Below, in pieces: positions 7,883 to 17,347 of a DNA stretch of 64,000 bases. Below the pieces are notes generated by a model, which saw only the letters and a program-made list of their open reading frames with translations, was not told where the DNA came from and did no database searches. The stretch is taken from assembly GCF_944385615.1 (NCBI RefSeq), contig NZ_CALWXV010000002.1:1-64000 (forward strand), read 5' to 3'. Every line of letters starts with the position of its first letter. Position 1 is the stretch's first letter. The position numbers were made by a program, and so were the translations under genes. Source of the stretch: an uncultured Flavonifractor sp. (GTDB taxonomy: Bacteria > Bacillota > Clostridia > Oscillospirales > Oscillospiraceae).

Positions 7883-9874
7883 TTAATCCTTGTGGTCCTC
7901 TACAATCTCGCCGCTGCGGAAGGCCTGGAGCAGATCCATCAGGTCGTCGATCTGTTCCTGGAGCTGGTGGCCCACATCAGTGCCGGCGATCTTCAGACGG
8001 GATTCCAACCGTTCAAACACCACCGAGGAGGAGGCGATATCCTGATTTTCTCGGATGGCGTTGGCCCGGCCCACAAAGGGCTCGTGGGACACCAGCCGGA
8101 AGCAGGCGGAATTATAGATGAGCGTATAGCCGGCAATGCCGGTGGTCTTTTGGTAGGCTTTGCAGAAGCCGCCGTCAATGACCAGCAGTTTGCCCCCGGC
8201 CTTCATGGGGCTTTCGCCCTTTTTGGATTTCACTGGAATATGGCCGTTGATGATGTGACAGTGGGGACCTTCCAGCCCGAACTGCTTGAGCAGGAATTCA
8301 CATACCGCCGGGTCGTTGTAGAGCTGATAGTAGGCGTTTTTGGGCTCGGTCCAGGTGGACTCGTCCAGGATGAGCCGCCGCTCAAAGGTGGTCATCCGGT
8401 CCCGGCCGAAGATGGGGCTGTTGCGGCCTGCCCACAAAAACCACAGAAAGTCCATGCCGAACTCCCGTTCCTCAGTACCTGGCTTGCTGTAGTAGGCCCG
8501 GCGGGCGTTGGTGTCGGCGTAGTCCAGGAAAGCCTTGCCCGACAGGGTCTTGCCTCCGATGGTAAAGACCTGGAGCTTGCCATCCTCGGTCATGGGGATG
8601 CAGCCGTGGAAGAGCAGGTTGCCATTATAAACCTTGTACAGACTGCCCTTGGAGTAGAGGAACCGGATATGGCGCTGGAGCTTTTCACTATGGAGGAAGG
8701 AACTGGTGAGCTGGTTGATGAGTTGATCCTCCTCAGTGGTGAGGGCATAGGGGTCTTTTCGGTCCACGGTGGGGAAGTCCACGTCTTCCAGAGGATAGGT
8801 GGTGCCGTTGATGGTGATGCACTTATTCTCATAATCGATCTTGTCCAGCAGAAGCCGGTCAGACATGCCGAAGCATGGGTTGCGCAGGACCTTTTGTCCC
8901 TCCAGCTTGAACAGAATAATGGTGATGGCCTTGTGCATCCGGGCGGCCAGCAGCTTGTCCTTTTCCGTATAGTGGGCGGCGTCTTCGTTGGTGAGCTTGA
9001 CCTCAAAGCGGTGGATATCGCAGTCCTTGTACACCTCGTTGGCAAACACTGACAGGGGGCGCAGGGAGATACCGTAGCCGGTTTCGATGACCTCCAGGTT
9101 GTTGTAGCGCAGAGAGTTTGCCAGAACAGTGGCCACCAGGGTACGGGAGCCGGAGGCCGCCCCCATCCACAGTACGTCGTGGTTGCCCCACTGAATGTCC
9201 ACGCTGTGGTACTCCATCAGGGAGTCCAGAATGATGTCCGCCCGGGGTCCGCGGTCAAAGATATCGCCTACCAGGTGCAGGTGGTCCACAGCCAGACGCT
9301 TGATGAGTTCGCACAGCTGTACCAGGAAGTTGGAAGCGCGGTCGATGTCGATGATGGTGGAGATGATATTCTCATAGTAATCCCGCTTATCCGTGTCCTC
9401 GTAGTGGGTGTGGATCATTTCATCAATGATATAGGCATACTCCGGAGGCATGGCCTTACGCACCTTAGAACGGGTATACTTGGAGCTTACCAACCGGCAC
9501 ATCTCAATCAGACGGTGGAAGGTGATGCGGTACCACTCCCGCATATCGGGGGTCTCCCGCTCGATCTCCTCCAGCTTCTCTTGAGGATAGTAGATGAGAG
9601 TGGCCAGCTGGTCCAGATCGGCTTTGGAAACAGTGGTAGCAAAGAGCGTGTCCAGCTTTTCCCGCACCACGCCGGAGGCCGAATTCAAAATATGCAGGAA
9701 GGCCTCATACTCCCCGTGAACGTCAGAGATAAAGTGTTCCGTGCCCTTGGGCAGGTTTTGGATGGCGTGCAGGTTGATGATCTCGGTGCTGGCTGCCTGG
9801 ACGTTGGGGTATTGCCGGGCCAACATCTTCAGGTAGTGGAGATTTTCCGGACGGTATGCTTTTTTGGTTGTCAT
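7883..9874 (-). CDS. fbp: Fructose-1,6-bisphosphatase class III
   Basis: At 663 residues this matches the large class III Fbp of Firmicutes, which removes the C1 phosphate of fructose-1,6-bisphosphate in gluconeogenesis. Calcineurin-type metallophosphatase motifs are present: DVHGEYEAF (about residue 49), GDIFDRGPRADII (about 202) and WGNHDVLW (about 226). The N terminus, LHYLKMLARQYPNVQAAS, is also characteristic. AAGGAGG lies 10 bases before the ATG. Own promoter and terminator make it a single-gene unit. Confidence 0.96.
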   Translation of the reverse strand: MTTKKAYRPENLHYLKMLARQYPNVQAASTEIINLHAIQNLPKGTEHFISDVHGEYEAFLHILNSASGVVREKLDTLFATTVSKADLDQLATLIYYPQEKLEEIERETPDMREWYRITFHRLIEMCRLVSSKYTRSKVRKAMPPEYAYIIDEMIHTHYEDTDKRDYYENIISTIIDIDRASNFLVQLCELIKRLAVDHLHLVGDIFDRGPRADIILDSLMEYHSVDIQWGNHDVLWMGAASGSRTLVATVLANSLRYNNLEVIETGYGISLRPLSVFANEVYKDCDIHRFEVKLTNEDAAHYTEKDKLLAARMHKAITIILFKLEGQKVLRNPCFGMSDRLLLDKIDYENKCITINGTTYPLEDVDFPTVDRKDPYALTTEEDQLINQLTSSFLHSEKLQRHIRFLYSKGSLYKVYNGNLLFHGCIPMTEDGKLQVFTIGGKTLSGKAFLDYADTNARRAYYSKPGTEEREFGMDFLWFLWAGRNSPIFGRDRMTTFERRLILDESTWTEPKNAYYQLYNDPAVCEFLLKQFGLEGPHCHIINGHIPVKSKKGESPMKAGGKLLVIDGGFCKAYQKTTGIAGYTLIYNSACFRLVSHEPFVGRANAIRENQDIASSSVVFERLESRLKIAGTDVGHQLQEQIDDLMDLLQAFRSGEIVEDHKD

Positions 9875-9917
9875 GGAGGAGCCTCCTTTTGAATTTGCGA
9901 AATGGGAAGTTTACCTT

Positions 9918-9946
9918 ATTATCCCACGTTGAGACTCAGGTTGCAA
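9918..9946 (-). promoter_or_regulatory. Promoter of fbp
   Basis: TTGCAA (9941-9946) and GATAAT (9918-9923) on the minus strand are 17 bases apart, about 40 bases before the ATG. Confidence 0.65.
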
Positions 9947-9972
9947 GTGGAAAACCTGTGAGTAAGGAAGAC

Positions 9973-10000
9973 TTGACGGGAAAATGGGGCGGATTATAAT
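9973..10000 (+). promoter_or_regulatory. Promoter of the first ABC exporter pair
   Basis: TTGACG (9973-9978) and a perfect TATAAT (9995-10000) are separated by 16 bases. Confidence 0.75.
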
Positions 10001-10054
10001 GAGGGTACCAAGCTGTTACTTTGATGACAGAAAGATAGAGAGGAGGAAAGAGCT

Positions 10055-11806
10055 GTGAGAGAACTAAGACGTTTATTGGCCTATCTGGGTCCCTACCGTT
10101 GGGACCTGTTGATGGGCGGCCTGCTGGTGCTGATTGAGACAGCCTTTGAGCTTGTGATTCCGGTGCTGATGGCCGACCTGATTGATGTGGGTGTGGAGAA
10201 CCAGGACCTGCATTATATTGTAGGGAAGGGAATTCAAATGGGGGTGTGTGCGCTGCTGGCTCTGGTGACCGGTCTGCTGTATGCCCGTTTTGCAGCCCGG
10301 GCGGCCTACGGCTGGGGGGCTAATATCCGAGAAGCCCAATACGAGCGGGTCCAGAGCTATGGGTTTTCCAATCTGGATAAATTTGAAAGTTCCTCTCTGG
10401 TTACCCGTATGACCACCGATGTGACGGTGCTTCAGAACGCCATCAACGGCGGCTTGCGGCCTTTGGTGCGCAGCCCGGTGATGCTGGTAATGGGCCTTGG
10501 TCTGTCCTTCTGGATGAATGCCAGGCTGGCTTTGATTTTTGTGGTGTGCGCTCCCATTCTGGGACTGATCCTCTTTTTTGTGGTGCGTAAGGTGGCCCCC
10601 ATGTATGGGCGGCTTCAGAAGGCTATGGACCAGCTCAACAATGTGGTGCAGGAGGGTCTCACCGCCATCCGGGCGGTAAAGGCTTTTGTCCGGGGGGAGT
10701 ACGAGGAGGAGAAGTTCCGCAGCGTCAATGAAGAGCTGATGGAAACCAGCCAGCGTACCTTCCATTTTGCGGTGCTCAATCTACCTGCCTTCCAGTTTAC
10801 CATGTATACTGCCATTGTCCTGATCCTGTGGTTTGGCGGCGGTATGATTTTAAAGGGGAGTCTTCAGGTGGGAGAGCTCACCGGCTTTCTCAGCTATGTG
10901 CTTCAGGTGATGAACTCCTTTATGATGATCTCAAATGTATTTCTGCTGCTTACCCGCTCTCTGGCCAGCGCCCACCGTGTTGCAGAGGTGCTGGATGAGG
11001 ACCCGGCCCTGACCGACCCGGCGGAGCCGGTGGGGGAGGTGCCAGACGGCAGTGTGGACTTCGAGAAGGTCTCCTTTAAGTACCGTGCCGATGCCAGAGA
11101 ATATGCCCTGTACGGGGTGGACCTGCACATCAAAGCAGGCCAGACTGTTGGTATTCTTGGGGGTACCGGGTCCGCCAAGACCACCCTGGTCCAGCTTATT
11201 CCACGGCTGTACGACGCCACCGATGGGACTGTGAAGGTGGGTGGACATGATGTAAAGGAATATGATCTGGCGACTTTACGAGATGCGGTGGGTATCGTGC
11301 TCCAGAAAAATGTTCTTTTCTCCGGCACTGTCCGGGAAAATTTGCAATGGGGAGATTCAAACGCGGATGACGAAACGCTGTGGGCAGCCTGTCGGGCGGC
11401 CTGTGCCGATGAGTTTTTGCGGCGGATGCCTGATGGTCTGGATACTGATTTGGGACAGGGGGGCGTCAATGTCTCCGGCGGACAGAAGCAGCGGCTTTGT
11501 ATTGCACGGGCTCTGCTGAAGCGGCCGAAAATTTTGATCTTTGACGACTCCACCAGTGCGGTGGATACCGCCACCGAGGGTAAGATCCGGGCCGCTCTGG
11601 CCAGACTTACTAGGGTGACCAAAATCATCATTGCCCAACGGGTGACCTCGGTGATGTATGCCGATCTTATCGTTATTCTGGAGGACGGAAGGGTTCATGC
11701 TGCCGGTACCCATCAGGAGCTGTTGGATCATGATCCTATCTACCAGGAGATCTACGCATCCCAGATGAAAGGAGGGGAGGACCATGGCCAGACAGCTCAG
11801 TGCTAA
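10055..11806 (+). CDS. Heterodimeric ABC exporter, degenerate-site subunit (first pair)
   Basis: This 583-residue half-transporter has six membrane segments (about residues 15-310) followed by an ATPase domain. Walker A reads GGTGSAKTT (about 367-375), with Ala where the last Gly is expected. The signature is VSGGQ, and Walker B is ILIFDD, with Asp in place of the catalytic Glu. This is the non-catalytic half of BmrCD/TM287-288-type exporters. Substrate is unknown; drugs, lipids or peptides are typical. GTG start at 10055 after GAGAGGAGG. Its last 23 bases overlap the partner gene, so translation is coupled. Confidence 0.92.
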   Translation: MRELRRLLAYLGPYRWDLLMGGLLVLIETAFELVIPVLMADLIDVGVENQDLHYIVGKGIQMGVCALLALVTGLLYARFAARAAYGWGANIREAQYERVQSYGFSNLDKFESSSLVTRMTTDVTVLQNAINGGLRPLVRSPVMLVMGLGLSFWMNARLALIFVVCAPILGLILFFVVRKVAPMYGRLQKAMDQLNNVVQEGLTAIRAVKAFVRGEYEEEKFRSVNEELMETSQRTFHFAVLNLPAFQFTMYTAIVLILWFGGGMILKGSLQVGELTGFLSYVLQVMNSFMMISNVFLLLTRSLASAHRVAEVLDEDPALTDPAEPVGEVPDGSVDFEKVSFKYRADAREYALYGVDLHIKAGQTVGILGGTGSAKTTLVQLIPRLYDATDGTVKVGGHDVKEYDLATLRDAVGIVLQKNVLFSGTVRENLQWGDSNADDETLWAACRAACADEFLRRMPDGLDTDLGQGGVNVSGGQKQRLCIARALLKRPKILIFDDSTSAVDTATEGKIRAALARLTRVTKIIIAQRVTSVMYADLIVILEDGRVHAAGTHQELLDHDPIYQEIYASQMKGGEDHGQTAQC

Positions 11807-13586
11807 AAAGCCCAGGCATCTGGGCTATACCATCCGCACCCTTATGTCCTATTTGGGACGGCATAAGTTTTTGCTGCTGGTGGTAGCGGTACTGGTGACC
11901 ATCAGCGCCCTGGCTAACCTGCTGGGTACCTACATGATCCGGCCGGTGGTAAACAATCTGGCTGGTGGCGGAATGGAGGCTTTGCTCCAAGGGGTAGTTC
12001 TTACCGCGCTCATCTATCTGGCGGGGGCGCTGGCGGCCTGGGGGTATACCCAGACTATGGTAAAGGCGGCCCAGAAGGTACTCTTTGATATCCGACGGGA
12101 TCTGTTTGCCCACCTTCAGAAACTGCCCCTGCGCTTTTTCGATACCCGCCGTCATGGCGATGTGATGAGTTACTTTACCAATGATGTGGATACCATTTCC
12201 GATGCATTGAATAACAGCTTCGCTATGGTGATCCAGAGCTTTATCCAGGTAGCGGGTACCTTGACCATGCTGTTTATTCTCAATTGGCGGCTGACTTTGG
12301 TGGTAACCGTGTGCTATGCGGTCATGTTCCTCTATATTCGCTTCAGCGGGAAGCGGAGCAAGGCCTATTACCGAACGCAGCAGGGTGCGCTGGGCGATTT
12401 GGACGGCTATATTGAAGAGATGGTAGCTGGACAGAAGGTGGTCAAGGTATTCAATCATGAGGAGGAGAATCTGCGCCGCTTCCGGGAGAAAAATGAGACT
12501 CTCCGTAAGGCGGGGACTGGGGCCCAGGGTTATGCCGCTACCATGGTCCCGGCGGTGGTGAGTATTTCCTATATCAACTATGCCATTGTGGCCGCCCTGG
12601 GAGGCTATATGGCTATGGCTGGGATGACCGATGTGGGCAGTCTGGCCAGTTATCTGGTATTTGTCCGACAGGCGGCCATGCCCATCAATCAGTTCACCCA
12701 ACAGAGTAATTTTTTATTAGCTGCCTTGGCAGGCGCCGAGCGGGTTTTTGAGGCTATGGACCAAACCCCGGAGGTAGACGAGGGTCAGGTAAAACTGGAA
12801 AAGCAGGGGGATGGCTGGGTCTGGCGGAAGCCGGATGGTTCAACAGTCCCTCTGCGGGGAGATGTGCGCTTTGAGGGAGTGACCTTTGGATATGATGCAG
12901 GTCACCCCATCTTGAAAGAGATCAGTCTCTTTGCCAAACCAGGCCAAAAAATTGCCTTCGTTGGCTCAACCGGTGCGGGCAAAACCACGATTACCAATCT
13001 GATCAACCGGTTTTATGATGTTCAAAAGGGTGCGGTGACCTACGATGGCATCGATGTAAAGGAGATTCAAAAGGATGATCTGCGCCGCTCTTTGGGTATG
13101 GTGCTTCAGGATACCCACCTCTTCACCGGAACGATCGCGGATAATATCCGTTTTGGAAAACTGGATGCCACCATGGAGGAAGTGGAGTGGGCGGCAAGAA
13201 TCGCCAACGCCGACTCTTTTATTCGTCGTCTGCCCCAAGGATATGATACGATGGTGACAGCAGATGGGGCCAATCTGTCCCAGGGACAGCGGCAGCTGCT
13301 GGCTATTGCCCGGGCGGCGGTGGCCGACCCGCCGGTGCTCATTCTGGATGAAGCTACCTCCTCCATTGATACCCGTACAGAAGCCCTCATTGAAAAAGGC
13401 ATGGACCAGCTGATGGAGGGGCGGACCGTGTTTGTCATCGCCCACCGGCTGTCCACCGTCCGCAATGCCAACGCCATTATGGTGCTGGAGCATGGGCAAA
13501 TTGTGGAGCGGGGCAGCAATGAGGATCTGCTGGCCCAGCAGGGGGAATATTATCAGCTTTACCACGGGATATTTGAGCTGAGCTAA
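11784..13586 (+). CDS. Heterodimeric ABC exporter, catalytic-site subunit (first pair)
   Basis: The 600-residue partner has a six-helix membrane domain, then an inserted linker of about 30 residues (EKQGDGWVWRKPDGSTVPL) before the ATPase domain. Walker A is canonical (GSTGAGKTT), Walker B is LILDEATSS with the catalytic Glu, and the signature is the variant LSQGQ. In the dimer its Walker motifs pair with the VSGGQ of the upstream subunit to give the active site, while its LSQGQ faces the degenerate site. AGGAGGGGAGG precedes the ATG inside the upstream gene. A terminator follows directly. Confidence 0.92.
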   Translation: MARQLSAKKPRHLGYTIRTLMSYLGRHKFLLLVVAVLVTISALANLLGTYMIRPVVNNLAGGGMEALLQGVVLTALIYLAGALAAWGYTQTMVKAAQKVLFDIRRDLFAHLQKLPLRFFDTRRHGDVMSYFTNDVDTISDALNNSFAMVIQSFIQVAGTLTMLFILNWRLTLVVTVCYAVMFLYIRFSGKRSKAYYRTQQGALGDLDGYIEEMVAGQKVVKVFNHEEENLRRFREKNETLRKAGTGAQGYAATMVPAVVSISYINYAIVAALGGYMAMAGMTDVGSLASYLVFVRQAAMPINQFTQQSNFLLAALAGAERVFEAMDQTPEVDEGQVKLEKQGDGWVWRKPDGSTVPLRGDVRFEGVTFGYDAGHPILKEISLFAKPGQKIAFVGSTGAGKTTITNLINRFYDVQKGAVTYDGIDVKEIQKDDLRRSLGMVLQDTHLFTGTIADNIRFGKLDATMEEVEWAARIANADSFIRRLPQGYDTMVTADGANLSQGQRQLLAIARAAVADPPVLILDEATSSIDTRTEALIEKGMDQLMEGRTVFVIAHRLSTVRNANAIMVLEHGQIVERGSNEDLLAQQGEYYQLYHGIFELS

Positions 13587-13590
13587 AGGG

Positions 13591-13630
13591 GCATATAAAA
13601 AGGACGCCGTACGGCGTCCTTTTTATATGC
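13591..13630. terminator. Bidirectional terminator, perfect 40-base palindrome
   Basis: GCATATAAAAAGGACGCCGT is followed directly by its exact reverse complement. The T tracts on both sides serve both the plus-strand ABC genes and the minus-strand hppA. Confidence 0.85.
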
Positions 13631-13634
13631 TATA

Positions 13635-15746
13635 TCAGAACAGATGAATAGTGGTAATCAGGCCGGAGAACACGATGGAAACAGTGGAGCACAGCTTGAT
13701 CAGAATGTTCAGCGAGGGACCGGAAGTGTCCTTGAAGGGATCGCCTACGGTGTCGCCGATGACGGCGGCCTTGTGGCAGTCGGAGCCCTTGCCGCCGTGG
13801 TGACCGGCCTCAATGTACTTCTTGGCGTTGTCCCAGGCACCGCCGGCGTTGGACATGAATACAGCTACCACAAAACCGGTGACAGTGACGCCGCCCAGCA
13901 GACCAACAACAGCCTCAGCGCCCAGAATCAGGCCCACTACAACGGGAACCACGATGGCCAGCAGGGAGGGGAGAACCATCTCATGCAGAGCGCCCTTGGT
14001 ACACAGATCCACACAGGAGGCATAGTCGGGATCGGCCTTGCCCTCCATAATACCGGAGATCTCCCGGAACTGACGGCGGACCTCCACCACGATGGACTGG
14101 GCGGCCCGCTGCACGCCGCTCATGGTGAGGGCAGCAAAGATAAAGGTGAGCATGGCGCCCACAAACAGGCCTACCAGTACAGCGGGATTGGTGAGGGACA
14201 GGTCCATGGCATGGTCCAGCTTGCCTTTGACCACGTCCACATAGGAAACCAGCAGGGCCAGGGCGGTGAGGGCGGCGGAGCCGATGGCAAAGCCCTTACC
14301 GGTGGCGGCGGTGGTATTGCCGAGAGAGTCCAGAGCGTCGGTACGGTTACGAACCTCCTCGCCCAGGCCGCTCATTTCAGCGATGCCGCCGGCGTTGTCA
14401 GCCACGGGACCGTAAGCGTCGGTAGCCAGGGTGATGCCCAGGGTGGACAGCATGCCGACAGCGGCGATGCCGATACCATACAGGCCCTTGGAGAACAGCA
14501 GGTCATAGTTTTCGCCGCCGGTGGTCAGGGAACCGCCCGCAGCCAGGAAGGAGACGATGATGGCGATGCCGATGATGATGATGGGGGCGGCAGTAGACAG
14601 CATACCTAGAGAGATACCGCCGATGATGGTGGTGGCAGCGCCGGTCTCGGTGGAGTCGGCCAGCTTCTGGGTGGGCTTATAGGTGTCAGAGGTGTAGTAC
14701 TCGGTAAAATAGCCGATGGCACAGCCCGCTACCAGACCGGCCAGAATGGCAATGTAGGGACCCCAGGAGCCCATGATAAAGTAAGTGATGGGAGCGGCGG
14801 CAATAGCGGCCAGAATAGCGGCGGTGTAGGTACCCTTCCGCAGGGTAGCCAGCAGGGATTTTTGGGTGGCGTTCTCCTTGGTACGCACCAGGAAGCTGCC
14901 CAGCACAGAGCAGATCACGCCCACTACGGCGATGACCAGAGGGAGCAGCATGGCGTTCCAGGTCAGATTGTCGGAGGCATAGGCGGCAGCACCCAGAGCG
15001 AAGGTGGCCAGGATGGAGCCCACATAGGACTCGTACAGGTCAGCGCCCATACCGGCCACATCTCCCACGTTGTCGCCTACGTTATCAGCGATGGTGGCGG
15101 GGTTGCGGGGATCATCCTCAGGGATACCGGCCTCCACTTTGCCCACTAGGTCAGCGCCTACGTCGGCGGCCTTGGTAAAAATGCCGCCGCCGACACGGCC
15201 AAATAGAGCCATGAAGGAGGCGCCCATGCCGAACATGACCATGGTCTGGGCGATCTTGGCGGCCTCAAAATGGGCGATGTACTTGAGCACATGGAACCAG
15301 ATGGACACGTCCAGCAGGCCCAGGCCGACCACGGTAAAGCCCATCACGGCGCCGGAGGAGAAGGCCACGTTCAAGCCACGGTTCAGACTTTCATGGGCGG
15401 CGTTGGCAGTACGGGCGTTGGCAGAGGTGGCGATCTTCATGCCGACAAAACCGGCCAGGCCGGAGTAAATACCACCGGTCAGGAATGCAAAGGGAATAAA
15501 CCAGTTATCCAGCATATTTCTCCAGGCCAGCAGAAGCAAAATAACGAAGACAATAATAAAGATCTTTGCGACTGTGGTATACTGACGCTTAAGATAGGCG
15601 TTAGCGCCTTTGCGAATGGATGCAGCGAGCTTTTGCATCAATTCAGTGCCCTCTGAAAACTTTAGTACCTTTCTTGCTTGTGCTACGGCGAAGATTAGGG
15701 CGATAATTGCACCCACTAGACCGAGCCAAAAGAGGTTTTCAATCAT
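13635..15746 (-). CDS. hppA: Membrane-bound ion-pumping pyrophosphatase
   Basis: The 703-residue, roughly 16-helix membrane protein couples pyrophosphate hydrolysis to H+ or Na+ export. Pyrophosphate-binding motifs are seen: [37 protein letters not shown] (about residue 217) and [19 protein letters not shown] near the C terminus. [10 protein letters not shown] has Ala where K+-independent enzymes carry Lys, which points to the K+-dependent subfamily; whether it moves Na+ or H+ I cannot decide by eye. The start at 15746 ([12 protein letters not shown]) follows AAAGGAG; an upstream in-frame extension lacks a ribosome site and enters the promoter. Confidence 0.95.
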   Translation of the reverse strand: MIENLFWLGLVGAIIALIFAVAQARKVLKFSEGTELMQKLAASIRKGANAYLKRQYTTVAKIFIIVFVILLLLAWRNMLDNWFIPFAFLTGGIYSGLAGFVGMKIATSANARTANAAHESLNRGLNVAFSSGAVMGFTVVGLGLLDVSIWFHVLKYIAHFEAAKIAQTMVMFGMGASFMALFGRVGGGIFTKAADVGADLVGKVEAGIPEDDPRNPATIADNVGDNVGDVAGMGADLYESYVGSILATFALGAAAYASDNLTWNAMLLPLVIAVVGVICSVLGSFLVRTKENATQKSLLATLRKGTYTAAILAAIAAAPITYFIMGSWGPYIAILAGLVAGCAIGYFTEYYTSDTYKPTQKLADSTETGAATTIIGGISLGMLSTAAPIIIIGIAIIVSFLAAGGSLTTGGENYDLLFSKGLYGIGIAAVGMLSTLGITLATDAYGPVADNAGGIAEMSGLGEEVRNRTDALDSLGNTTAATGKGFAIGSAALTALALLVSYVDVVKGKLDHAMDLSLTNPAVLVGLFVGAMLTFIFAALTMSGVQRAAQSIVVEVRRQFREISGIMEGKADPDYASCVDLCTKGALHEMVLPSLLAIVVPVVVGLILGAEAVVGLLGGVTVTGFVVAVFMSNAGGAWDNAKKYIEAGHHGGKGSDCHKAAVIGDTVGDPFKDTSGPSLNILIKLCSTVSIVFSGLITTIHLF

Positions 15747-15813
15747 CTTATCCAACTCCTTTAGTTCGGAAAGCCATTGCAGCGCAAGGCTTTCCGGTTT
15801 TTCAGACATCTTT

Positions 15814-15843
15814 ATAATACCCCAAAACGCATCTGCTTGGCAA
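15814..15843 (-). promoter_or_regulatory. Promoter of hppA
   Basis: TTGCCA (15838-15843) and TATTAT (15814-15819) on the minus strand are 18 bases apart. The leader to the start codon is about 60 bases. Confidence 0.55.
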
Positions 15844-15859
15844 GAGTATTCAAAAAAAG

Positions 15860-15889
15860 AAAGCGTCAAATCCTAGGATTTGACGCTTT
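15860..15889 (-). terminator. Terminator after trkH
   Basis: A perfect 30-base palindrome (AAAGCGTCAAATCCT and its complement) lies 21 bases past the trkH stop and is followed on the minus strand by CTTTTTTTG. Confidence 0.85.
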
Positions 15890-15910
15890 GGCTAAAATAG
15901 AATGGAGAGT

Positions 15911-17347
15911 TTAAGAACGCTTCCATGCATTTCCGCTAAAGAGAACCAAAATAGGCAAAATTTCAAGACGGCCAATGATCATACACAAAGAGAGCAGCAG
16001 CTTGGAGAAGGGGGAGAAGAAGGCGTAATTGCCCATGGGACCCACCAGCTCCAGGCCGGGGCCAATGTTGCCGATACAGGAGACCACTGCGGTAAAGGTA
16101 GTACCGAAGGAGTTATTGTCTACCGATATCAGAAGGGTGGCCCCTAAGGTGATAAATATATAGGCGGCAAAAAATATATGGACGGAACGCAAAGCCGGCT
16201 CATCCACTACCCGGCCATCCAGCTTGACCACATTGACCACTCTGGGATGGATCACTTGCTTGATCTCACGCCGGATGCACCGACCCAGCAGAAGGACCCG
16301 GGAGCACTTGATGGCGCCGCCAGTGGACCCGGCGCAGGCGCCAACGAACATCAGTAGGACCAGCAATACTCTGGAAAACTCCGGCCACTGGTTAAAGTCC
16401 GTGCTGGCAAAGCCGGTGGTAGAAATAATGGAGCCGACTTGGAATGCGGCGTGACGAATGGATTCACCAACGGTTGGATATAGATTCCAGATGTTGAAGG
16501 TGATCAGTACAATGCTAGCAAAGACCACAATGAGGAAAAAACGCAGCTCGTCACTCTTCAGGACCTGCTTCACCTTGCCGCACAGCAGTAAGAAATAGAG
16601 GGAAAAATTCACAGAGAACAACAACATAAAAATGGTGATGATGATCTCAATGGCCGGGCTATTGTAGGCGGCAATGGAAAGATTGCGGGTGGAGAAGCCG
16701 CCGGTACCGGCAGTGGCGAAAGAGTGTACAATGCTGTCATACCAGGGCATTCCGGCGATACGGAGCGCGATAATCTCAATAGCCGTCATACCGCAGTAGA
16801 TTCCATAAAGGATCTTGGAGGACTGGCTGCTTTTCGGAACCAGCTTACTGACCACCGGACCGGGGCTTTCGGCCTTCATTAAGTGAAGGGTGCGGGAACC
16901 CAAACTGGGCAGCAGGGCGATGGTGAGGATCAGTACGCCCATGCCTCCCAACCAGTGAATAAAGGAGCGCCAGAACAGAATGCCCCTGGACAGGGGCTCT
17001 ACCGCTGTCAGAATGGAGGCGCCGGTTGTGGTAAAGCCGGAGACCGCCTCAAAAAAGCAGTCGATATAAGAGGGAAAGAAGCCGCTGAAGTAAAAGGGAA
17101 GCGCGCCGAAAGCGCCCATCAGCAGCCAGATCAGGGCTACAGAGAAAAAACCTTCCCGGGGGAAAAAGTGGTCGTTGCTGTGTAGAAGGGAGAGGGCAAA
17201 GCCGATTATCATGACCAAGGGAATGGTAAAGAGGAAGGGTGTAGGGTCCTCCTGGTAGAAAAGGCACACCATAAGGGTAATCAGCATGGATACGGCCTCT
17301 ACCATCAGGGCCTTACCTGTTACTTTAAAGACCAGTCTGAAATTCAT
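15911..17347 (-). CDS. trkH: Trk-type potassium uptake channel subunit TrkH
   Basis: This is a 478-residue integral membrane protein with the four pore-loop repeats of the Trk/Ktr/HKT family. Filter segments are visible as SGFTTTGAS, TAGTGGFST, ISTTGFAST and SCIGNIGPG, each with the conserved Gly. It forms the K+ translocating channel gated by TrkA. Its ATG overlaps the trkA stop codon (ATGA), so the two subunits are translationally coupled. A strong terminator follows. Confidence 0.94.
   Translation of the reverse strand: MNFRLVFKVTGKALMVEAVSMLITLMVCLFYQEDPTPFLFTIPLVMIIGFALSLLHSNDHFFPREGFFSVALIWLLMGAFGALPFYFSGFFPSYIDCFFEAVSGFTTTGASILTAVEPLSRGILFWRSFIHWLGGMGVLILTIALLPSLGSRTLHLMKAESPGPVVSKLVPKSSQSSKILYGIYCGMTAIEIIALRIAGMPWYDSIVHSFATAGTGGFSTRNLSIAAYNSPAIEIIITIFMLLFSVNFSLYFLLLCGKVKQVLKSDELRFFLIVVFASIVLITFNIWNLYPTVGESIRHAAFQVGSIISTTGFASTDFNQWPEFSRVLLVLLMFVGACAGSTGGAIKCSRVLLLGRCIRREIKQVIHPRVVNVVKLDGRVVDEPALRSVHIFFAAYIFITLGATLLISVDNNSFGTTFTAVVSCIGNIGPGLELVGPMGNYAFFSPFSKLLLSLCMIIGRLEILPILVLFSGNAWKRS

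Noticed and set aside
7856..9052. 398-codon plus-strand frame opposite fbp
   Set aside because: Mirror of the class III Fbp gene, with no recognisable domain; it begins in the fbp terminator.
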